Shown: positions 1 through 5,959 of the stretch, piece after piece
Layout of the letters: each line of letters opens with the position of its first letter
Numbering within the stretch: the first letter of the stretch is position 1
NCBI GenBank assembly: GCA_016873575.1
Contig: VGWY01000094.1
Coordinates: 1 to 9,689, forward strand
Origin: Nitrospira sp.
Lineage (GTDB): Bacteria; Nitrospirota; Thermodesulfovibrionia; Thermodesulfovibrionales; SM23-35
Length of the DNA: 9,689 nucleotides
Direction: 5' to 3'
The notes under the pieces: model-generated
What the model was told of the DNA's origin: nothing
The model's database searches: none
The model's input: only the letters and a program-made list of their open reading frames with translations
Made by a program: the position numbers and the translations under genes

Positions 1-638
1 ATACCGTGGGAATGGGTGGATATTCTCCCCATAAGCTGGAAGGAGAGTGGCTTACAAATCTCGTCTGTGAAAAGGTTGCAAAGCCTTTAATCAAAGGATT
101 TGCTGAAAAGGAAGGTATTCAATACAAGGGTATACTCTATTGTGGATTAATGTTATCTGATGAAACTCCTTATCTCCTGGAAGCAAATGTCCGTCTCGGT
201 GATCCAGAGGCCGAGGTAATCCTTCCTCGACTGAAGACACCATTGAGTGAAATAAGCCTTCAGATTATCAATGGAGTCCTGAGTGAAAAGAGGGTAGAAT
301 GGAGTCCTGATTATGTCTGTGATGTTGTAGCAGCAGCAGGAAGGACACGGCAGGTAAGGGATGGAAAAAACAAAGGCTGGTATCCTGGTTATCCTGCACG
401 CTATGGCAAGGGCCATCCAATTACAGGCATTGAAAAGGTTCAAGCCCATGACTTTAAGATATTCTTTGCCGGCGTGAGCAATTCAGAAAAGAAAGGTCTG
501 GTTACTGATGGAGGACGGGTTCTTCATGTCGTTGGAAGAGGTAAGACCCTGCAAGAGGCAAGGGATATTGCTTATAGAAATATTGAGCAGATCCATTTTG
601 AAGGGATTCGTTATAGAAGAGATATTGGGAAAGAGTGA
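1..638 (+). CDS. purD: Phosphoribosylamine--glycine ligase (GAR synthetase), C-terminal part; 5' end outside window
   Basis: This enzyme joins glycine to phosphoribosylamine with ATP, the second step of purine synthesis, in the cytosol. The reading frame is open from base 3 (codon ACC) to TGA at 636-638, giving 211 residues, about half of the usual 420-430. The visible part holds the end of the ATP-grasp domain. Near its start is the loop TVGMGGYSPH, where most PurD proteins read TGGMGAYSP. Next comes the metal-binding segment LEANVRLGDPEAEVILPRL (E, N, R and GDPE conserved). The C-terminal GARS domain follows, with the FAGVSNSEKKGLVTDGGRVL stretch. A GTG at base 6 is internal to the protein, not a start. 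The gene converges on the acyltransferase gene with 45 bp between the stops. No clear hairpin terminator is seen in that gap. Identity is near certain; only the completeness upstream is unknown. Confidence 0.95.
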   Translation, partial: TVGMGGYSPHKLEGEWLTNLVCEKVAKPLIKGFAEKEGIQYKGILYCGLMLSDETPYLLEANVRLGDPEAEVILPRLKTPLSEISLQIINGVLSEKRVEWSPDYVCDVVAAAGRTRQVRDGKNKGWYPGYPARYGKGHPITGIEKVQAHDFKIFFAGVSNSEKKGLVTDGGRVLHVVGRGKTLQEARDIAYRNIEQIHFEGIRYRRDIGKE

Positions 639-683
639 AAAACAAAAGACATTAGCCACAGAGTGTACAGAGAAAGACAAAAC

Positions 684-1481
684 CTACTTTTTAATGACCG
701 CTCCCCATTGCTGAAGGTTATTAATAATAAAATCAATAATCCGTTTATGTTCATCTTTACCACTTCCCTGAATTATAAAAGGTTTGCCGAAAACCATATA
801 GATAGGTCGAGTACGGTTTAAGGGTCCTACATCTTTAAGGTATTTTCCATTCTCCCAGAAATCTGTCTTAATGGCCACAGGTACAACCTGCACACCGGCG
901 GCCCTGGCAAGCTTGATGCCAAGAGAATTAAATTCCTCCGGTATAAATTCTACAGTTCGGGTACTCTGTGGAAAAATGATGATAGAAGTTCCCATGGCTA
1001 ATAATTCCTTCCCTTTGATAATAACCGTTTGAAAATCTTCCCGGGGATTGTTTCTACTTACAACTAAGGGATCCCGGGAGCGCATTACAGGTCCAAATAA
1101 AGGGTGCTTGACCAGGCTTTCTTTAACTACAAAAGTCACCTCCATAAGGGGTGCAATAATACAGGGTAATACAAAGGTTTCCAGGGTGCTCATGTGGTTG
1201 CTGATAAAAACTACAGGCCTCTGACAAGAACGTAAGTTTCCTAAACCTCTCAAGTGAAAACGTCCACCGCATCCTTCAATTAATTTGAATACTCGATAAG
1301 AGGACTCTGCCCAGGCTTTTCTATCGTAAAGGCCCTTGATAGATAGGGAGCGAGCTTTGATAATTTCTTTTGTGTACCTTCCTACAAAATACCAACGAGT
1401 ATTTAGAAATAACCGGTCTACAAGCAAACGAGGGTGATCTTCAGGAGTATCATAGGAGGAACCAATGAAAAAAGATTCCAT
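684..1481 (-). CDS. PlsC-like lysophospholipid/glycerolipid acyltransferase
   Basis: This looks like a membrane-associated 1-acyl-glycerol-3-phosphate acyltransferase of 265 residues. The family's block I normally reads NHxxxxD; here it is NHMSTLE (His96, Glu101). Block III, usually FPEGTRS, reads FPQSTRT (170-176). Block IV is VVPVAIKT (199-206). The variant blocks mean the exact acyl acceptor cannot be named. I chose ATG at 1481 because AGAGGA lies 10 bases upstream. The frame can be extended to a GTG at 1520, but that has no ribosome binding site. No long N-terminal membrane helix is evident. The gene runs opposite to purD and away from the gene at 1928, so it is likely transcribed alone from the intergenic region. 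The family assignment is firm, the substrate is not. Confidence 0.85.
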   Translation of the reverse strand: MESFFIGSSYDTPEDHPRLLVDRLFLNTRWYFVGRYTKEIIKARSLSIKGLYDRKAWAESSYRVFKLIEGCGGRFHLRGLGNLRSCQRPVVFISNHMSTLETFVLPCIIAPLMEVTFVVKESLVKHPLFGPVMRSRDPLVVSRNNPREDFQTVIIKGKELLAMGTSIIIFPQSTRTVEFIPEEFNSLGIKLARAAGVQVVPVAIKTDFWENGKYLKDVGPLNRTRPIYMVFGKPFIIQGSGKDEHKRIIDFIINNLQQWGAVIKK

Positions 1482-1927
1482 AGTTGTCACATCCTCTGTT
1501 AAAAAGATTAAAACTACCACTATGAAAAACGTTCAAGACTTAAAGAAGTGCTATATCATTTCGATATTTATCTTTTAGCCTGTTGATATCTGCCGTTGCG
1601 GGCATATTTTAATCTTTAATAAATGATTTTTGAAGGTTCGACCCTCCTTCATTCTTTCTGAGCTGAATCAGTTAAGCTTCTTTTCTGATGTAAAATTTCA
1701 GAAAGAAGCGAGTTGAACGAAGCTGCTACGCACCCCTTATGGAGTTTCAATGCTTCGTTTCCCTGTATATCAACTATTGTAAAGATAAAATTTTGCCGTT
1801 CTGCTATGTGAGATAGAATAAATATGCTTAGGTAGTGAGTATTTCAATAATTGCCAGCGCCCCATGTCTGATAAAAATATACACCAAAAGAGGCATTTAG
1901 GCAATAGTATAGGATGGCGAATTATTG
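1482..1927. other. Gene-free stretch with divergent starts and potential stem-loops
   Basis: This 446-bp stretch separates two divergent genes and must hold both their promoters. I see no reading frame with protein-like content; the longest ATG-started plus-strand piece I translated (from 1522) stops after 18 codons. A weak plus-strand promoter guess is TTGCCG (1793-1798) and TAGAAT (1814-1819), with a 15-base spacer that is shorter than ideal. Between 1632 and 1760 are several inverted repeats, listed separately. Nothing here matches an RNA family that I recognise. Confidence 0.5.
1676..1709. repeat. Inverted repeat / potential hairpin
   Basis: GCTTCTTTTCTGA (1676-1688) pairs with TCAGAAAGAAGC (1698-1709) across a 9-base loop, giving 12 base pairs with one bulged T. 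The right arm could instead pair without a bulge with TTCTTTCTGA at 1652-1661, so two exclusive folds are possible. A further 8-bp inverted repeat follows, AACGAAGC (1716-1723) with GCTTCGTT (1752-1759). No T-run follows any of these on either strand, so they are not standard intrinsic terminators. Confidence 0.5.
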
Positions 1928-2335
1928 ATGAAAGCCCTTGTATTGTCAAGAAACTTTCAGGTAAAATCCTTCATGGAATATAGTGATCTTATCCACGATA
2001 TGATACTGGAGCACTTAAGAAGGAAACTCTCAAGGGAGTATAAAGAGATAGGTATAAATAAACATGGTGAAAAGAAGGTTGAATACAGGGGACATTATCC
2101 TGACATGATCCTTGGTAACCATGGGATGGTGCTTGCTCTCCTTGAGATAGAAACTGCCGAGAGTATATCAGAAAAACAGGCTGAGAACTGGAAAGCACTC
2201 TCTGGACTGGGTGTAAAGCTTGTCCTAATGATTCCCAAGGATATGAAGGTAAAGGTGACTGAATTACTCTGGGCAAAGGGTATGATGGATAAGATTTCCA
2301 TAGGGACGTATGAGATTGCTGTAAATATGCCTTAG
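1928..2335 (+). CDS. Small conserved-looking protein with a PD-(D/E)XK-like residue pattern
   Basis: I do not recognise a named family. The protein is 135 residues from ATG 1928 or 120 from ATG 1973. The second start fits better with where the folded part begins (MEYSDLIHDMILEHL), has AGGT about 11 bases upstream, and avoids a poorly structured leader. A TTG at 1925 directly precedes the first ATG. Counting from 1973, an N-terminal helix is followed by YPDMI (Asp44), a strand ending in LEIET (Glu58, Glu60), a helix with Gln69, and the strand VKLVLMIPK. An Asp, 13 residues, then ExE before a helix and strand resembles the nuclease core of the PD-(D/E)XK superfamily, but the usual Lys is absent (ExE rather than ExK). 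Cysteine is absent and no signal peptide is seen. Its stop lies 3 bp from the ybeY stop. The coding call is good; the function is open. Confidence 0.75.
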   Translation: MKALVLSRNFQVKSFMEYSDLIHDMILEHLRRKLSREYKEIGINKHGEKKVEYRGHYPDMILGNHGMVLALLEIETAESISEKQAENWKALSGLGVKLVLMIPKDMKVKVTELLWAKGMMDKISIGTYEIAVNMP

Positions 2336-2338
2336 ATT

Positions 2339-2806
2339 TTATTTAGTCTTGAAAGCTTTGAGTAATTCTCTTTCTTTTGATTCCATTTTCTTTTTCTGGT
2401 AGCTGCTTTGTTCATGGTCATACCCGATAAGGTGAAGAAGTCCATGGATTAAAAGGCGAGTCAATTCTTCATAGAAAGTAAGGCCATTCTCTGCTGCCTG
2501 TCTTTTTGCCTTATGGAGATTGATAACTACATCACCGAGAACAAAGTTCTGAGTTAGTAATCCCCCCATCCCCCCTTTAGTAAAGGGGGGTAAGGGGGGA
2601 TTTTGTGGAAAGGAGAGGACATCGGTGGTTCTATCCAAACCGCGGTACTGGCGGTTCAGTATCTTCATCCGTTGATCATTTACAAAGAGGATGCTGAGTT
2701 CAGATCTGTGGAGCCCGAGCAGATGGAGAGCTTTCCTTAGATGCCTTCTTATCCTCTGTTGGTTTACCTTTATGAGCCTTTGCTGGTTCTTTATTGAGAC
2801 CTTCAT
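2339..2806 (-). CDS. ybeY: YbeY endoribonuclease / 16S rRNA maturation factor, with a palindromic-repeat insertion
   Basis: YbeY is a zinc-dependent endoribonuclease needed for 16S rRNA 3'-end processing and ribosome quality control. The zinc site HGLLHLIGYDH (His121, His125, His131) is intact, as is the TTDVLSFP motif (60-67). Without its insert the protein would be close to the usual ~150 residues; here it is 155. Residues 69-84 (NPPLPPFTKGGMGGLL) come from a 44-bp palindromic repeat placed between DVLSFPQ and the conserved LGDVVI strand, a surface loop in family members. I chose ATG 2806, giving MKVSIKN, over a TTG at 2821. Its first 107 bp overlap the end of the HD gene in another frame, and no clear ribosome binding site is visible, so translation is probably coupled. 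It follows phoH and the HD gene, an order conserved in other bacteria, and is the last gene of the train. Confidence 0.95.
   Translation of the reverse strand: MKVSIKNQQRLIKVNQQRIRRHLRKALHLLGLHRSELSILFVNDQRMKILNRQYRGLDRTTDVLSFPQNPPLPPFTKGGMGGLLTQNFVLGDVVINLHKAKRQAAENGLTFYEELTRLLIHGLLHLIGYDHEQSSYQKKKMESKERELLKAFKTK
2559..2602. repeat. 44-bp palindromic element, copy A (inside ybeY)
   Basis: The outer arms AATCCCCCC and GGGGGGATT (9 bp each) and inner arms CCCCCCTTTA and TAAAGGGGGG (10 bp each) flank a one-base loop. The spacers between arms are 2 and 3 bases. Copies B (5547-5590) and C (6182-6225) have exactly the same length. The element is read through in frame as NPPLPPFTKGGMGGL in ybeY. 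It would form a very strong hairpin in RNA or single-stranded DNA. Confidence 0.9.
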
Positions 2807-4274
2807 CTTTTGTGAAATCAAAACCAGGATACTCGACCCTGCGATGGAATATGCCTGTAAGTATGTATGAGAAACGCCTCTTTACTTCGAGTATATCTTT
2901 TAGGGTAAGCTCGCACTCATCAAGTTGACCTTCAAGGAATATGCGGTTGATTATCTTGTCTACAAGCGATGTAATTCTTGATGGTGTGGGTTCTGTAAGG
3001 ACTCGTGATGCAGCCTCAACCTCATCTGCCATCATGACGAGTGCAGCAACACGTGTCTGTGGTTTTGGACCAGGATACCGGTAATCAGCTTCAGCAGGTA
3101 AGACATCAGTCTCCTGATCTTTTGCCTTTTGATAGAAATACGTTATGAGCGATGTGCCATGATGTTCTTGGATGATGTCAATAATTGGCTGTGGAAGTTT
3201 ATACTGCTTTACAATTTCAACTCCTTCCTTGACATGGCTCATGATGATCATACTGCTCATGTGAGGGGTTAATCCGTCATGCTTGCTCATTGGCCCGGTA
3301 TAGTTTTCGACAAAATAATCAGGCATTTTAATCTTGCCTATATCATGATAATAGGCGCTTACCCTTGCAAGGAGAGGATTTACTCCTACTGCCTCAGCCG
3401 CAGATTCAGCAAGATTGCCAACGATGACGCTGTGATGGTATGTGCCTGGAGCTGCAATCATGAGGTTTCTCATCAATGGTTGATTGAGGTCGAGGAGCTC
3501 GAGGAGGCTTATGTCTGTTGTGACTTTAAATGAATATTCGAGAAAGGGCAATAGCAATGAGACAATTGCAGAGACACTGATGCCTGAAACAACAGCAAAT
3601 ATCAATGAAGGTAAGATCTTTGCTGTAAAGAGCTCACCCCCGAACAGGGATATGATGGTTGCCGTAAAGATATTGGCTGCGATTACATAGAGTCCTCCAA
3701 GGATAAGTGCAGATCTCTTTTTACACCGTATAACGCTGAAGGCTGCTACAAGGCTACCAACAAATACATAGATTGTATAGGCCGCATCATGAAGCCAGAG
3801 GCCTGTCAGGATGCTTACTATAAAAGAAAAGGTGATAGCAGTGTGGAAATCGAAAAGGAGTGCAACGAGCATCGCACCTGCTGGTAAGGGCATTCCGAAT
3901 ACAGCACCTTCCATTGATATAAAGCCAATGCCCTTAGAGAGGCTGTAAAACAGATAGCTAAAGAACTTTCCTATAAAGAGAGTGCATACGAGCATCAGGC
4001 CAAGGAGTAATAACATACTGAATTTCTTTGCATAGGCAGGCTTGTATCGCATAATGTCTTTATAGAGGATGAAGAGCAATAAACTCGCGATAAGGAATCC
4101 GCCTGTCAGTTCTTCTATGCCATGCAACTCCTGGATAGAGAGTGCAGAGATAAGCCCGAATGTCAAAAGAATAGCTATTCTACGAATGCTGAGTTTGCTG
4201 ATGTGAATGGGTGATTTTATTTCGGTTCGCGGGATACCCCGCTTAACTTCACCCTTCGTGGTCCCGTTTTTCAT
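2700..4274 (-). CDS. 7TM-HD family membrane phosphohydrolase (PgpH/YqfF-like), short form without the extracellular domain
   Basis: Listeria PgpH, a member of this family, hydrolyses c-di-AMP; the substrate here is inferred only by family. Eight or so hydrophobic segments cover residues 31-50, 55-74, 85-112, 124-162 (probably two), 164-182, 188-213 and 220-247. A cytoplasmic HD domain follows with GTYHHS (His280-281), YYHDIGK (His310, Asp311), SHV (His347), EHHGTS (His371-372) and MADEVE (Asp417), so the metal ligands are complete. Family members are usually 700 or more residues, with a large extracellular domain after the first helix. Here the first and second helices are only a few residues apart, so that domain is missing. 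Residues 488-524 form a Lys/Ser/Pro-rich tail that overlaps ybeY by 107 bp. ATG 4274 overlaps the end of phoH by 26 bp, which suggests translational coupling. The name pgpH is avoided because of the different architecture. Confidence 0.88.
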   Translation of the reverse strand: MKNGTTKGEVKRGIPRTEIKSPIHISKLSIRRIAILLTFGLISALSIQELHGIEELTGGFLIASLLLFILYKDIMRYKPAYAKKFSMLLLLGLMLVCTLFIGKFFSYLFYSLSKGIGFISMEGAVFGMPLPAGAMLVALLFDFHTAITFSFIVSILTGLWLHDAAYTIYVFVGSLVAAFSVIRCKKRSALILGGLYVIAANIFTATIISLFGGELFTAKILPSLIFAVVSGISVSAIVSLLLPFLEYSFKVTTDISLLELLDLNQPLMRNLMIAAPGTYHHSVIVGNLAESAAEAVGVNPLLARVSAYYHDIGKIKMPDYFVENYTGPMSKHDGLTPHMSSMIIMSHVKEGVEIVKQYKLPQPIIDIIQEHHGTSLITYFYQKAKDQETDVLPAEADYRYPGPKPQTRVAALVMMADEVEAASRVLTEPTPSRITSLVDKIINRIFLEGQLDECELTLKDILEVKRRFSYILTGIFHRRVEYPGFDFTKDEGLNKEPAKAHKGKPTEDKKASKESSPSARAPQI

Positions 4275-5214
4275 GTCTTTCGTATGCCTTTACAATCTCC
4301 TGGACAAGTTTGTGCCTTACCACATCTCTTTCAGAGAAGTATATAAATTGAATCCCTTCAATATCACTCAATATCCTCTCTGCATCCCGGAGACCCGAGG
4401 TCTTTCCTGAAGGCAGGTCTATCTGTGTTATATCTCCGGTGATAACCGTTTTTGAATCAAAGCCGAGCCGTGTGAGGTACATCTTCATCTGCTCTGATGT
4501 CGTGTTCTGAGCTTCGTCAAGTATTATGAATGAGTCGTTGAGGGTTCTGCCCCTCATGAATGCAAGCGGGGCAATCTCTATGATTCCCCTGTCGATAAGT
4601 TTACTTACCCGCTCTGCCTCCATCATATCAAAGAGCGCATCATACAGTGGTCTCAGATAAGGATTGACCTTCTCGTACATATCTCCAGGCAAAAACCCAA
4701 GTTTTTCTCCAGCCTCAACTGCAGGTCTTGCAAGAACGATCCTGCTTACCTGCTTTTTCAGAAATGCATTAATTGCCATTGCCATTGCAAGATAGGTTTT
4801 CCCTGTGCCGGCAGGGCCAATGCCAATGACGATATCGTAATTCTTGATAGCTTCTATATATCGTCTCTGTGTTTCTGTTTTGGGTATGATAAAACGTTTT
4901 TTCGAAGATACAGGTATATTATTGAGGAACAGATCCTTCAGCGATGTATATTCACCATTGGATGAAACACCTATCGCATAACGAATATCTTCAGGGCTCA
5001 GGATATAGCCATCATAGTTTATGAGTCGGATATCCTGAATAAGTCTTTCAGCCTTTTTGACGGATATATCATCACCCTGGAGGAATATCTTATTCCCCCG
5101 CTGAGATGCTATAATGCCCAGGGTTTCTTCTAATGCCTTCAGGTTTTTATCGAACCCACCATAAATGAGGTTCGATTCCTTTTCATCATTGAGTTCGATC
5201 TCTACAGTTAACGT
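4249..5214 (-). CDS. PhoH family ATPase (YbeZ-like), apparently starting at ACG
   Basis: PhoH/YbeZ proteins are RNA-linked NTPases that work with YbeY, encoded here two genes downstream. From 5214 the product is 321 residues, the normal family length. Residues about 40-62 (GNKIFLQGDDI...) form the small N-terminal KH-like region. Walker A is GPAGTGKT (133-140) and Walker B is FIILDEAQ (229-236). The typical segments VLARPAVEAGEKLGFLPGD, MRGRTL and VITGDITQIDLP are all present. No ATG, GTG or TTG occurs in frame before Met144 (base 4785), which lies after Walker A, so a start there would give a dead protein. The frame is open back to a TAA just inside the SPOR gene. An ideal GGAGGAG (5226-5220) sits 5 bases before ACG (5214-5212). 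The start is therefore ACG in this sequence, or an ATG altered by one base through mutation or a base-call error. The family identity is certain. Confidence 0.9.
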   Translation of the reverse strand, partial: TLTVEIELNDEKESNLIYGGFDKNLKALEETLGIIASQRGNKIFLQGDDISVKKAERLIQDIRLINYDGYILSPEDIRYAIGVSSNGEYTSLKDLFLNNIPVSSKKRFIIPKTETQRRYIEAIKNYDIVIGIGPAGTGKTYLAMAMAINAFLKKQVSRIVLARPAVEAGEKLGFLPGDMYEKVNPYLRPLYDALFDMMEAERVSKLIDRGIIEIAPLAFMRGRTLNDSFIILDEAQNTTSEQMKMYLTRLGFDSKTVITGDITQIDLPSGKTSGLRDAERILSDIEGIQFIYFSERDVVRHKLVQEIVKAYERHEKRDHEG

Positions 5215-5219
5215 AAAAG

Positions 5220-5226
5220 CTCCTCC
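5220..5226 (-). promoter_or_regulatory. Strong ribosome binding site of phoH
   Basis: GGAGGAG on the minus strand lies just after the SPOR stop codon (5228-5230) and 5 bases before ACG at 5214. It is one of the best Shine-Dalgarno matches in the window, and it fixes the phoH start where no standard start codon exists. TTA at 5211 would be 8 bases away but is not a known efficient start. Confidence 0.75.
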
Positions 5227-5227
5227 G

Positions 5228-5959
5228 CTATTTGAGAGTTACAAAGTTCTGCAGACGCTCACTTTTTTTAATTTTGACTGAAAGCACATCAGCCTCTTTC
5301 TTGGTCTCAAATTCTCCGATCCTGACCTTATATATTTTTTTGTGTCCTTTACGTCCTTTTCGTTCTGTTTTTGTAATGTATGCAGTATATCCTTTTTCAT
5401 CGAGTTTTGCCTTGAGGACATCTGCCTCATGTGCATCCTTGAAAGCACCTACCTGAACGGTATATTTTGGTGTTTGTGAAATCTTTAATGTTTCTTGAGT
5501 TTTTGTGATTTCTTTGGTTCCCTGGTTTTTGGATGATTCTTGAGCAAATCCCTCCTGCCCCCCTTTACTAAGGGGGGGTGTGGGGGGATTAATTTTTTTC
5601 GTTTGCTGGGATTCTGCGTTTTGTTGGACTATCTGAGGTTGTCCTATTTGTTGGGTTCCTCCCTCTTTCCCTTCATTGACCATAGTTTTCTGTTCAGCAA
5701 TTTCAGCAGTATCCTTCTGGTTGATAACAGGTGACTCACCGCTTCCTGAAGTATCTGGCAACCTCTGTGGTACAACAACATTTTTCTCCCGCAGATTTGC
5801 CTGTGACAATTTCGTCTCAGGACTTTCTTTCGTGGTGCTTTTTCCAACAAAATAGCCGAGTACAAAACTGAGCGAGGATATAATGAGCAGGGCAGTAATT
5901 ATGATTCCTTTACCAATGAGAAATACAGAAGATCCTTCCTTCAATTCAGTCTTCTTCAT
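5228..5959 (-). CDS. Membrane-anchored SPOR-domain protein with a palindromic-repeat insertion
   Basis: This is a bitopic inner-membrane protein of 243 residues. A short cytoplasmic end and one helix (about 17-39) are followed by a long Gln/Lys/Ser-rich linker (40-164) and a C-terminal SPOR domain (165-243, starting KYTVQVGAF). SPOR domains bind septal peptidoglycan glycan strands stripped of peptides, so a role in cell division or wall remodelling is likely. Residues 124-139 (NPPTPPLSKGGQEGFA) derive from palindromic repeat copy B and fall in the linker, where they should do little harm. ATG 5959 overlaps the queA stop as ATGA, and no ribosome binding site is seen, so it is probably translated by coupling. 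The layout resembles FtsN or DedD-type proteins, but the linker gives no basis for a specific name. Confidence 0.88.
   Translation of the reverse strand: MKKTELKEGSSVFLIGKGIIITALLIISSLSFVLGYFVGKSTTKESPETKLSQANLREKNVVVPQRLPDTSGSGESPVINQKDTAEIAEQKTMVNEGKEGGTQQIGQPQIVQQNAESQQTKKINPPTPPLSKGGQEGFAQESSKNQGTKEITKTQETLKISQTPKYTVQVGAFKDAHEADVLKAKLDEKGYTAYITKTERKGRKGHKKIYKVRIGEFETKKEADVLSVKIKKSERLQNFVTLK
5547..5590. repeat. 44-bp palindromic element, copy B (inside the SPOR gene)
   Basis: The outer arms are AATCCCTCC and GGGGGGATT, the inner arms CCCCCCTTTA and TAAGGGGGGG. The one-base loop is C on the plus strand, opposite to copies A and C, which hints at inverted orientation. The left outer arm and the right inner arm each carry one change from copy A. 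Spacers of 2 and 3 bases match copy A. Confidence 0.9.

Noticed and set aside
652..676. CCACAGAGTGTACAGAGAA, a near-direct repeat in the gap between purD and the acyltransferase gene, reminding me of CACAGAG-type repeats between genes in other bacteria.
   Set aside because: Only one short, imperfect copy is present, so the window alone does not support a repeat family.
1632..1650. GGTTCGACC context resembling a tRNA T-arm, perhaps a tRNA remnant or attachment site.
   Set aside because: The flanking bases do not form the five-pair stem around a seven-base loop, and no acceptor, anticodon or CCA part can be found.
2559..2602. Palindrome copy A as an intrinsic terminator for the plus-strand gene ending at 2335.
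   Set aside because: It lies over 220 bp downstream, is followed by only four T on that strand, and two sister copies sit in genes with no converging transcript.
4230..4243. GCGGGATACCCCGC inverted repeat in the HD gene.
   Set aside because: Very short, without a T-run, and inside the start region of a clear gene; likely chance.
4249..4785. PhoH as a truncated 178-residue gene starting at ATG 4785.
   Set aside because: The same frame stays open upstream and encodes the Walker A motif and the N-terminal domain, so the gene is full length with an unusual start.
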